DNA from: Candidatus Nitrosopumilus sp. | Lineage (GTDB): Archaea; Thermoproteota; Nitrososphaeria; Nitrososphaerales; Nitrosopumilaceae | NCBI GenBank assembly: GCA_011055585.1 | Contig: DRGT01000092.1 | Coordinates: forward strand, 1-18,958 | Reading direction: 5' to 3' | DNA length: 18,958 nt | Part shown: piece after piece, positions 6,487 through 12,521 of the stretch | Numbering within the stretch: position 1 is the first letter of the stretch | How the letters are laid out: every line of letters starts with the position of its first letter | The notes under the pieces: generated by a model | Seen by the model: only the letters and a program-made list of their open reading frames with translations | Databases searched by the model: none | Told to the model about the DNA's origin: nothing | Program-made: the position numbers and the translations under genes

Positions 6487-6897
6487 GTGACTGAATCTTC
6501 TGATGAAAAACTATTGGATTCGTTATTACAATTTCAGGAAAAACAGAAGCTAGAATTTTCGGCTCAGATTGAAAACAAATCATTTCCCCTAAGTGAGGCA
6601 TCAATTGAAAAATCTTCTACTCCTGTGACTAGCCCAACTCTGAGAGGGGGGGTGTATTTTTCTGATACCTATGTTTACAAAATCAAAGGCATTGTAAGTG
6701 ACTCCGCAATAATTCCACTATTGTCAAAGACAATGTTGGGTCCAAATACTGAATTTAGTGATATTTTGGTCAAAACAAGTGCTATAATCGATTCCAATAA
6801 AGCCGATATCTCATTACATACCAATCTGACAAACAGCATGCAATCATCTTCAAAAATTGAATTAAATCTGATAATTATAAGTGCAGAAAAAAATTAG
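6487..6897 (+). CDS. Hypothetical protein, 136 residues
   Basis: GTG start at 6487, TAG end at 6895-6897. There is no signal peptide or membrane helix. Residues 1-28 look helical and acidic (ESSDEKLLDSLLQFQEKQKL), then a Ser/Thr/Pro-rich linker (about 38-50) leads to a beta-rich half beginning RGGVYFSDTYVYKIKGIV. I do not recognise the family; it may be one of the many thaumarchaeal proteins of unknown function. The gene shares a 53-bp divergent promoter region with the HD protein and ends 6 bp from the convergent J-protein stop. Confidence 0.65.
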   Translation: MTESSDEKLLDSLLQFQEKQKLEFSAQIENKSFPLSEASIEKSSTPVTSPTLRGGVYFSDTYVYKIKGIVSDSAIIPLLSKTMLGPNTEFSDILVKTSAIIDSNKADISLHTNLTNSMQSSSKIELNLIIISAEKN

Positions 6898-6903
6898 ATT
6901 GAA

Positions 6904-7446
6904 TCAAACATTTAGATATTTGTCATAACGTTCCCGTTTTTCTTGATCAGATAAAATTTCATGTGCTTTGTTAATCTCTGCCATTTTACTTTCTGCATTA
7001 GAATCCTTTGTCTTATCTGGATGTAATTCTTTGGCAAGCTGTCTAAATTTTTGTTTTATTTCCGTGTGTGTTGCATTTTTTTCTACTCCTAGAATTTGAT
7101 AATAATTTGGTAGTGATTTTTCATTTGCAGCATTTCTAAATTCATCATCTTCTATAGTCTTTGAACCGCGTTCTTCATAATCCTCAGACCAGTCAGAGTG
7201 ATATTTTTCATAAACATTATTTTTTTTAGATGAAAAATCTCCTTCATCATAAGTTGTTTTTTTTCTATGAATACTGTTTCTAGCAATAAAAATAAAAATT
7301 CCAACCACAATCAAAATGGCAGTTGTAAATAGAATTATTTGATCATCAACACTAACAGCTATTTCATTGGAATTAATTCCTTGCCCAAACGCTGTTGGAA
7401 AAAAGAACGTAAGGACTAGAACACAAAATATGGGAAATTTGTTCAT
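6904..7446 (-). CDS. Membrane-anchored J-domain protein
   Basis: A 180-residue protein with an N-terminal signal-like segment (residues 4-20), a transmembrane helix (about 37-55) followed by basic residues (RNSIHRKK), an acidic linker, and a C-terminal J domain (about 115-177). The J domain has YYQILGV, the HPD tripeptide (142-144) and the AHEILSD and RYDKYL blocks, so it should stimulate the ATPase of an Hsp70 (DnaK) at the inner face of the membrane. It lacks the Gly/Phe and zinc-finger parts of DnaJ and is thus a type III J-protein. No dnaK is nearby. ATG start at 7446, 2 bp after the stop of the Lrp gene, so the two are almost certainly co-transcribed. Confidence 0.85.
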   Translation of the reverse strand: MNKFPIFCVLVLTFFFPTAFGQGINSNEIAVSVDDQIILFTTAILIVVGIFIFIARNSIHRKKTTYDEGDFSSKKNNVYEKYHSDWSEDYEERGSKTIEDDEFRNAANEKSLPNYYQILGVEKNATHTEIKQKFRQLAKELHPDKTKDSNAESKMAEINKAHEILSDQEKRERYDKYLNV

Positions 7447-7448
7447 TT

Positions 7449-7886
7449 CTAGGTTAATCTAAAGTCTTCTTTAACCGTATTAAGTACCACGTGAGTAATC
7501 GTACTTTCAACATTAGATATTACTGAAAGATTTTTAATAAATTTACTTAGATCTTCTCGTCCCTTGAATTTTGCTATTATCAATGTATCAGTATTACCTG
7601 TAACATCGTACACTGCGCATACATTTTCTATTCCAGATAACTGGTCTTCGACTTGAACTAATTTGTCTTTTTTTGCAATAATCTCAATCACAGCTGTCAA
7701 ATCATACCCTAATTTCTCATGGTTAAGTACAGATGTGTATCCTTTGATGATTTTTTCTTTTTCCAGTTTTTTTATTCTAGATAATACAGTCACAGTTGAC
7801 AATCCAAGTTTGAGAGATAATTGCCTTGCAGATAATCTAGCATCAACAAGTAAATTTTTCAAAATTTTTTCATCAATTTTATCCAT
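7449..7886 (-). CDS. Lrp/AsnC-family transcriptional regulator
   Basis: A 145-residue protein of normal family length. The N-terminus (MDKIDEKILKNLLVDARLSA) and a winged helix-turn-helix at about 18-45 are typical of Lrp/AsnC; a RAM ligand-binding domain follows (about 63-140), with the VCAVYDVTGNTDTLIIAKFK block. It should bind DNA as a dimer or octamer, and its activity is likely tuned by an amino acid or another small effector. ATG start at 7886. The J-protein gene follows 2 bp later. A 22-bp inverted repeat at 7940-7961, upstream of its own promoter, is a fair candidate for its operator, so self-regulation is possible. Confidence 0.9.
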   Translation of the reverse strand: MDKIDEKILKNLLVDARLSARQLSLKLGLSTVTVLSRIKKLEKEKIIKGYTSVLNHEKLGYDLTAVIEIIAKKDKLVQVEDQLSGIENVCAVYDVTGNTDTLIIAKFKGREDLSKFIKNLSVISNVESTITHVVLNTVKEDFRLT

Positions 7887-7939
7887 GTCTAATTACCCCT
7901 TTTCAATGAAAATGCATTTAAATTTTCATAATTTTACTA

Positions 7940-7961
7940 AATGAATGTTTGATAATTCATT
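7940..7961. promoter_or_regulatory. Inverted repeat, candidate Lrp-type operator
   Basis: AATGAAT (7940-7946) and ATTCATT (7955-7961) are perfect complements with an 8-base, A+T-rich spacer. Lrp-family proteins often bind such palindromes next to their own genes. The site is 54 bp before the Lrp start and about 95 bp before the TPR gene at 8056. It could equally arise by chance in A+T-rich DNA. Confidence 0.4.
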
Positions 7962-8026
7962 ATTATTCTATAGTTCTTACAATTCATCGAAATACACGAT
8001 TAGAGTTAAAAATTTCTAAAACTACC

Positions 8027-8033
8027 TTTAAAA
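8027..8033 (+). promoter_or_regulatory. TATA box of the TPR gene at 8056
   Basis: TTTAAAA is centred 26 bp before the GTG start at 8056, the spacing expected for an archaeal TATA box and a leaderless mRNA. No ribosome binding site is seen. Confidence 0.5.
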
Positions 8034-8055
8034 CAAATTTTAACAATAATATTTT

Positions 8056-8283
8056 GTGAGCAAAATTGATTCTCTAGTCGAGCAAGGTAATTCACTTCTT
8101 AATGAGGGAAAATTTGAAGATGCTTTAGGATTTTTTGAGCAAGCACTCTTGTTAGATCAAAAAAATCCTGAACTTTGGAATTACAAAGGTGTCGCATTGA
8201 GAAGTATTGGAAGATACGATGAAGCTATTGAGTGTTTTAACAAATCATTAGAAATAGATCCTAGAGATAAAGAAGCATCATAA
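8056..8283 (+). CDS. Small TPR protein (two repeats)
   Basis: A 75-residue protein, GTG start at 8056, supported by a TATA box 26 bp upstream. Two tetratricopeptide repeats fill nearly the whole length: GNSLLNEGKFEDALGFFEQA (about 10-29) and YKGVALRSIGRYDEAIECFN (43-62), each with the usual Gly/Ala, Tyr/Phe and Ala positions and the Pro-containing link LDQKNPELW. TPRs bind other proteins; the partner is unknown. The next gene is a longer TPR protein 76 bp on in the same direction, so the pair may have arisen by duplication and may share a transcript. Confidence 0.85.
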   Translation: MSKIDSLVEQGNSLLNEGKFEDALGFFEQALLLDQKNPELWNYKGVALRSIGRYDEAIECFNKSLEIDPRDKEAS

Positions 8284-8359
8284 AATTGATTTTCTGCTAA
8301 CAACAAGTCAATGTATATTACAGTTCAAATGTTAATAAAAAATTATAGAAAAAAAACTT

Positions 8360-8848
8360 GTGAAATTATTTGAAGATGCTTTTGATTATTGTGAAGAAGG
8401 AAATTATCTTCAAGCATTGAAACGCTATGATGAAATTTTAACAATTGAACCACAAAATATTGGTGCCTTGATTGACAAGGGAACCACTCTCCAAAATCTT
8501 GGTAAGCTAAAAACAAGTATCAAATTTTATGATAAAGCATTATCACTAAATCCAAACAATTTAGATGCACTAGTAAACAAGGGTTCTGCTTTGCACTCTT
8601 TGGGTTTATTTTCTCAAGCCATAGATTGCTATGATTTATCATTAAAAATTGATAAAAAATGTGCAATGACATTTGCTTACAAAGGATTGTCACTTGGTGA
8701 GCAAGGAAGGGTAAAGGAGGCTCTAAAATTTTTCAAAAAAGCCCTTAGTATCGATAAAGATTATGACATCGCGAAAATCAGTAAAGATATTGCACAAGAT
8801 CTCTTAAAATCTATAAAAAAAGAACAGTTAAAATTCAAAACACAGTGA
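8360..8848 (+). CDS. TPR protein (four repeats)
   Basis: A 162-residue protein, GTG start at 8360. Four tetratricopeptide repeats can be read: YCEEGNYLQALKRYDEILTI, GTTLQNLGKLKTSIKFYDKA, GSALHSLGLFSQAIDCYDLS and GLSLGEQGRVKEALKFFKKA, each about 34 residues apart. A basic tail follows (SIKKEQLKFKTQ). There is no signal peptide, so it is a cytoplasmic scaffold or adaptor. Its last 14 bases overlap the end of the convergent zinc-finger gene at 8835. It shares the first-repeat pattern with its smaller neighbour at 8056. Confidence 0.85.
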   Translation: MKLFEDAFDYCEEGNYLQALKRYDEILTIEPQNIGALIDKGTTLQNLGKLKTSIKFYDKALSLNPNNLDALVNKGSALHSLGLFSQAIDCYDLSLKIDKKCAMTFAYKGLSLGEQGRVKEALKFFKKALSIDKDYDIAKISKDIAQDLLKSIKKEQLKFKTQ

Positions 8849-9008
8849 CATCGCCTGGAGCAGGCTCTCTTTTCATATCTTTATCATGAAATTCAAAAAA
8901 ATCCTTGTGAATACTGTGTTGATGCTTTCTTAGCTGTTCGATGTCGTTAAAGCCCTCATGACATAAAAAGCATTTTGGCTTATCTTCATCAATTAGTGGT
9001 AGTACCAT
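8835..9008 (-). CDS. 57-residue C2H2 zinc-finger protein
   Basis: An open frame from ATG 9008 to TGA 8835-8837 on the minus strand. It encodes a single classical finger: CFLCHEGF with C13 and C16, then H29 and H34 in LRKHQHSIH, that is C-x2-C-x12-H-x4-H, with the hydrophobic positions of a C2H2 finger (F20, L26). A short acidic and basic tail follows (KDFFEFHDKDMKREPAPGDV). Single-finger proteins of this size are known in archaea and probably bind nucleic acid or protein. It fills the gap between the TPR gene and mqnE and overlaps the TPR gene's 3' end by 14 bases. Confidence 0.8.
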   Translation of the reverse strand: MVLPLIDEDKPKCFLCHEGFNDIEQLRKHQHSIHKDFFEFHDKDMKREPAPGDVTVF

Positions 9009-9070
9009 ATCTGATTAGGCTATGACTTACCAATACTTATTTTTTGAGTTTTTCAGTAAATTCAGCCAAA

Positions 9071-9080
9071 TTTTATATTT
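9071..9080 (+). promoter_or_regulatory. TATA box of mqnE
   Basis: TTTTATATTT is centred about 26 bp before the GTG at 9102, with an A-rich stretch just upstream that could serve as the BRE. The spacing supports GTG 9102 as a leaderless start. Confidence 0.55.
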
Positions 9081-9101
9081 GCTCAGAAATGAGTTTGTGG
9101 T

Positions 9102-10199
9102 GTGTTAGAACAATTAGTTGATCAATCTCAAGCTCTAGATCGTGCAATTGCTGGTGAAGAGCTTTCTTTCAATGATGGTGTGGAATTGATGAATTATGAT
9201 AATTTGCATATGTTAGGTGCAGTTGCTGACATGAATAGAAAAAAACTTGTTGGTGATACAGTAACCTTCACATCTTCCTATTACATGAATTACACAAACG
9301 TTTGTACTGCAAGCTGCCAAATGTGTGCATTTTATAGAAAAGGAAATGAAGACGATGCATATACTCTAACCCCTGAACAGATTGAACAAAGAGTAGCTCT
9401 GGCCAAACAGATGGGTGCAACTGAAGTTCATATTGTTGGTGGATTTCATCCGAAAGCTCCTCTAGATTACTATGAATACATGATGAGAATTATCAAAGAC
9501 AATCATCCAGAATTAAACATCAAGGCTTTCACTGCCGCAGAAATCTTCTTCTTATCAAAACTAACAAAAAATTCTGTAAAAGAAATTCTTTCTAGATTAA
9601 AGGATGCAGGTCTTGATTCTATGCCTGGTGGAGGTGCAGAATTGTTTCACCCAGATGTCAGAAAACAAATTGTCAGAGGAAAATGTACTGGCCAAGAATG
9701 GTTAGACACAATTGAGCAGGCTCACAACCTGGGAATTAAAAGCAATGCAACAATGCTTTATGGTCATGTAGAAAAAATTGAGCACATTATTGATCATCTC
9801 ATCAAAATTCGTGAATTACAAAAAAAGACAAAAGGATTCATCACCTTTATCCCTCTTAGATTTAGTTTAGATAATACTGAACTTGAAAAGGAAGGATTAG
9901 TTACACATGAGTGCTCTTCTGTTTATGATCTTAAAGTAGTCGCATTATCTAGATTGATGCTCGGAAGTTTTCTAAACAACATATCCGTATATTGGGTTGC
10001 TTATGGCAAAAAACTAGCACAAGTAGCTTTATCATATGGGGGAAGTGATTTAGTCGGAACTGCTTTTTCTGAAGAAATCTATCGTGCAGCTGGAAAACCA
10101 ACTAATTCATCAATTTTGGAATTAGCTACAATGGTAAAAGAAGCTGGAAGACAACCTGCACAAAGAGACACATTCTTTAACATTCTAAAAAAGTTCTAA
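9102..10199 (+). CDS. mqnE: Aminofutalosine synthase, radical SAM enzyme (MqnE)
   Basis: A 365-residue radical SAM protein. The cluster motif is C68-x3-C72-x2-C75 (NVCTASCQMCAFYRK). Within the MqnC/MqnE/CofH family, PGGGAELFHPDVRKQIVRGK and KSNATMLYGHVE fit MqnE best; CofH and MqnC usually have TTSTMMYGH or TTATMMFGH there. MqnE joins SAM-derived 5'-deoxyadenosyl to 3-[(1-carboxyvinyl)oxy]benzoate to make aminofutalosine, the second step of the futalosine menaquinone pathway. GTG start at 9102, supported by the TATA box. mqnD lies two genes on, in the opposite direction, which backs the assignment. CofH in F420 synthesis is the main alternative. Confidence 0.8.
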   Translation: MLEQLVDQSQALDRAIAGEELSFNDGVELMNYDNLHMLGAVADMNRKKLVGDTVTFTSSYYMNYTNVCTASCQMCAFYRKGNEDDAYTLTPEQIEQRVALAKQMGATEVHIVGGFHPKAPLDYYEYMMRIIKDNHPELNIKAFTAAEIFFLSKLTKNSVKEILSRLKDAGLDSMPGGGAELFHPDVRKQIVRGKCTGQEWLDTIEQAHNLGIKSNATMLYGHVEKIEHIIDHLIKIRELQKKTKGFITFIPLRFSLDNTELEKEGLVTHECSSVYDLKVVALSRLMLGSFLNNISVYWVAYGKKLAQVALSYGGSDLVGTAFSEEIYRAAGKPTNSSILELATMVKEAGRQPAQRDTFFNILKKF

Positions 10200-10225
10200 T
10201 TTTTAATTAATAAAATATTTTCAAA

Positions 10226-10507
10226 TTATTCTGCGGGCTTTTTCTCCACTTTTTTTACTCCACCTTTTCTTTTTCTTCTTGCCCCGAAACTAATCAAAAC
10301 TAAGAGAAATCCAATTCCCATTAAAATACCAGATAAATTATTCAAATCTTGATTTTCTTGCTGTCTTATCAAAAGATCCAATGTTTCTTCTTCAGTCATC
10401 CCACTTGTTCCTACAGATATTACTGAATTTAGGTACAGTGAGAGAACAATGCCAACTATTATCATGACTAATCCCCCTGAAAGAATTTTCTTATCGACTA
10501 GAACCAT
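10226..10507 (-). CDS. Small membrane protein with two transmembrane helices
   Basis: A 93-residue protein, ATG start at 10507. Helix 1 is about residues 9-31 (SGGLVMIIVGIVLSLYLNSV), helix 2 about 58-76 (SGILMGIGFLLVLISFG), joined by an acidic loop (MTEEETLDLLIRQQENQDLN). The C-terminus is very basic (RRKRKGGVKKVEKK), which places it on the cytoplasmic side. I do not recognise the family. It lies between mqnE (convergent, 26 bp) and mqnD (60 bp upstream, same strand), so it may be co-transcribed with mqnD; a link with quinone metabolism is only inferred from position. Confidence 0.65.
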   Translation of the reverse strand: MVLVDKKILSGGLVMIIVGIVLSLYLNSVISVGTSGMTEEETLDLLIRQQENQDLNNLSGILMGIGFLLVLISFGARRKRKGGVKKVEKKPAE

Positions 10508-10567
10508 TTCCTAAATTTCAGTTATTGTAAATCGTATTTAGAGTATTTTGAGATGTTTTGGCTAGAA

Positions 10568-11389
10568 TTAGGCAATCTGTAATTTGAAATCACGTACTAT
10601 GTTTTGACTTCTAGCCATTTCAAACATTTTTCGAATTGATTTTTCACCATTTTCCCCCATATCGACTGTGACATCATTTACATACATTTTAACAAATTTT
10701 TCTATCAGATCTCGTGATTTTCCACGACAATATTGCATAGCATAATCAATTGCTTCATCCTGATGCTCACGTCCATACTTTATTGAATCTCTTAGAAAAC
10801 TGTCAAATTTTCTAATAGTTTCTATCCCAAAGCTGGATTTCATTACATTAATTCCTAAAGGTACTGGAAGACCATTTGTGGTTTTATCCCACCATTCTCC
10901 AACATCTACGATTTTCACGTTTCCTTCTTGCTCATATGATAACTGAGTTTCATGAATCACAAGTCCTACATCAACTTCCCCATTTTTTACTGCTTTAGGG
11001 ATATCGCTAAAACTCATTTCAAGAAAATCGAACTTACCTATCATTAATTGTAAAAGTAAAAAGGCTGAAGTCATTTTTCCAGGAATCGCAATCTTTGACT
11101 TTTTAATTTGTTCAATTGTCAACATTTCTTTTGCTGTTATTATTGGACCATAACCAATACCAAAACTTCCCCCACTTCGTAAAATTGTGTAATCTGGAAT
11201 GTGTGCACATGCATGTACGGAAACTGCTGTAACATCTAACTCTGGATTTACGGCCTTTCTGTTTAATTTTTCAATATCTTCTATTACATATTTTACTGTA
11301 AAGTCATCTGATCTAACTTTTCCAGTAAACATTCCATAAAACATAAACGCGTCATCAGAATCCGGTGTATGACCTACAGAAATTTCCAC
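10568..11389 (-). CDS. mqnD: 1,4-dihydroxy-6-naphthoate synthase (MqnD)
   Basis: A 273-residue protein of normal MqnD length. Blocks shared with the Thermus enzyme are HTPDSDDAFMFY, VIEDIEKLNRKA, ILRSGGSFGIGYGP, GLVIHETQLSY, GEWWDKTTNGLPVPLG and MYVNDVTVDMGENGEK. H146 in the VIHE block corresponds to the catalytic His145 of Thermus MqnD. The enzyme turns cyclic dehypoxanthine futalosine into 1,4-dihydroxy-6-naphthoate, the naphthoate precursor of menaquinone. MqnA has the same fold, but the GEWW and LPVPLG blocks favour MqnD. GTG start at 11389, with AATAAA (TTTATT on the coding strand) about 25 bp upstream. It is divergent from the SIS gene. Confidence 0.85.
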   Translation of the reverse strand: MEISVGHTPDSDDAFMFYGMFTGKVRSDDFTVKYVIEDIEKLNRKAVNPELDVTAVSVHACAHIPDYTILRSGGSFGIGYGPIITAKEMLTIEQIKKSKIAIPGKMTSAFLLLQLMIGKFDFLEMSFSDIPKAVKNGEVDVGLVIHETQLSYEQEGNVKIVDVGEWWDKTTNGLPVPLGINVMKSSFGIETIRKFDSFLRDSIKYGREHQDEAIDYAMQYCRGKSRDLIEKFVKMYVNDVTVDMGENGEKSIRKMFEMARSQNIVRDFKLQIA

Positions 11390-11410
11390 GTAGCACGTAA
11401 TTTAGATGGT

Positions 11411-11416
11411 AATAAA
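11411..11416 (-). promoter_or_regulatory. TATA box of mqnD
   Basis: TTTATT on the minus strand is centred about 25 bp before the GTG at 11389, which fits a leaderless transcript. Confidence 0.45.
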
Positions 11417-11448
11417 AATCAAAACAACAAAAACATCTTGAGGAGTTC

Positions 11449-11455
11449 TAATATA
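11449..11455 (+). promoter_or_regulatory. TATA box of the SIS gene
   Basis: TAATATA is centred 26 bp before the GTG at 11478, which supports that start and a leaderless mRNA. The mqnD and SIS promoters lie back to back within 88 bp. Confidence 0.5.
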
Positions 11456-11477
11456 CTAATTCTTTTGAAAACATAAT

Positions 11478-12386
11478 GTGAAAACGATAGAAGCATTTGA
11501 AAGAGATGTTATTCTCCAAACCCAATTTCTTCAGACTTTTCAACCACAACAGCCACTATCAGATGTTTCTCAAAGAAATTCAATGTTCTGTGGAAGTGGA
11601 GACTCTCTTGCTGCTGCAATGCTTGCTGAGGCTCATTCTGACTTGAAGGTACGTGCGGTAGACCCTCTTGATCTCTTAAAAAATCAACAAATCACAAAAA
11701 AACACAATGTTTTTCTGATTTCAATCTCTGGCAACACAGTTTCAAATATCAAAGTGGCTAAACTTGCTAGAAAATCAACTGCCATAACATCTAATCCAAA
11801 AAGTAGACTTGCAAATGCATGCTCACGAACAATTCTTTTGAAATTTCCTAATTCTGATGTTTTTACTGGAGGAAGTCTAAGCTTCCTTCAAAGTGCATTA
11901 ACTTGTATTTCCCTTGTCACAAGTTTCAATATTCCAGATAGCACAAAAATTTTCCAAAAAGCAATTAGAGAAACAAGAAAAATTAAATTCACAAAAAGGA
12001 TTTTCATTCTAGGAAATCTTTACACCTTTCCTATTGCTATGTATGCTGCTGCAAAATTTTATGAACTGCTTGGTCTTGACGCTCACTTTGAAAGAATTGA
12101 ACAATTTTCCCATATGGAATTATTTTCCGTAAAAAAAGGAGATGCAGTAATTATTTTTGAAGAAATAAACCCATATAATACACAATTAATAAAAAATCTA
12201 AAAAAAATAGGTCTTGGAGTATTTCAACCAACATTAGGGACAAAAAATAAAATTGAACAATTTTTGTTTTTTACATTTGTGGCTCAGTTAATGCCATTGT
12301 TTGAATCAAAGAGGAAAAAACAAAAGGACTGCCATTTTGTAACATCAAAAAATCTTAGAAATGCTAGTAACAAAATGATCTATTGA
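11478..12386 (+). CDS. SIS-domain sugar-phosphate isomerase-like protein
   Basis: A 302-residue cytoplasmic protein, GTG start at 11478. The first SIS domain shows CGSGDSLAAAMLAE (38-51), the phosphate-binding SISGNTVSN (82-90) and TSNPKSRLANA (104-114); a second, weaker SIS unit follows from about residue 170, with RIEQFSHMELFSVKKGD near 210-227. Order and length are like archaeal bifunctional phosphoglucose/phosphomannose isomerases, and FSHMELF occupies the place of the catalytic Glu/His segment there. A role in hexose-phosphate interconversion is therefore likely but not proved; glucosamine-6-phosphate-type activity is possible. It is upstream of EF-2 by 135 bp and divergent from mqnD. 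Confidence 0.7.
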   Translation: MKTIEAFERDVILQTQFLQTFQPQQPLSDVSQRNSMFCGSGDSLAAAMLAEAHSDLKVRAVDPLDLLKNQQITKKHNVFLISISGNTVSNIKVAKLARKSTAITSNPKSRLANACSRTILLKFPNSDVFTGGSLSFLQSALTCISLVTSFNIPDSTKIFQKAIRETRKIKFTKRIFILGNLYTFPIAMYAAAKFYELLGLDAHFERIEQFSHMELFSVKKGDAVIIFEEINPYNTQLIKNLKKIGLGVFQPTLGTKNKIEQFLFFTFVAQLMPLFESKRKKQKDCHFVTSKNLRNASNKMIY

Positions 12387-12422
12387 TCATGCTTAAAACT
12401 GCATGATTTTTCCTAATATTGT

Positions 12423-12466
12423 CTTGGTTTCGTTTACTTGGTTTACCGAAAATTCTTAATTCTTAG
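12423..12466 (-). repeat. Composite repeat, copy 3, upstream of EF-2
   Basis: Read on the minus strand, 12466-12448 equals 496-514 exactly (19 of 19 bases), and 12446-12423 matches 1043-1066 at 21 of 24 positions. It therefore carries both halves seen in copy 2, joined without the 10-base insert TAGGATTAAT. It lies 56 to 99 bp before the EF-2 start, in the same sense relative to that gene as copy 2 to the nuclease gene. Confidence 0.7.
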
Positions 12467-12490
12467 AAGTAGAACCTTGGATTAATTAGA

Positions 12491-12497
12491 TTTATTA
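12491..12497 (+). promoter_or_regulatory. TATA box of EF-2
   Basis: TTTATTA is centred 28 bp before ATG 12522. This makes an almost leaderless transcript likely and supports the ATG at 12522 over the inner ATG at 12549. Confidence 0.5.
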
Positions 12498-12521
12498 GCT
12501 GTAGAATTTGGATTTGCGAAT

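Noticed and set aside
7663..7944. Plus-strand open frame across the Lrp gene
   Set aside because: Antisense to a canonical regulator; its product has no family features.
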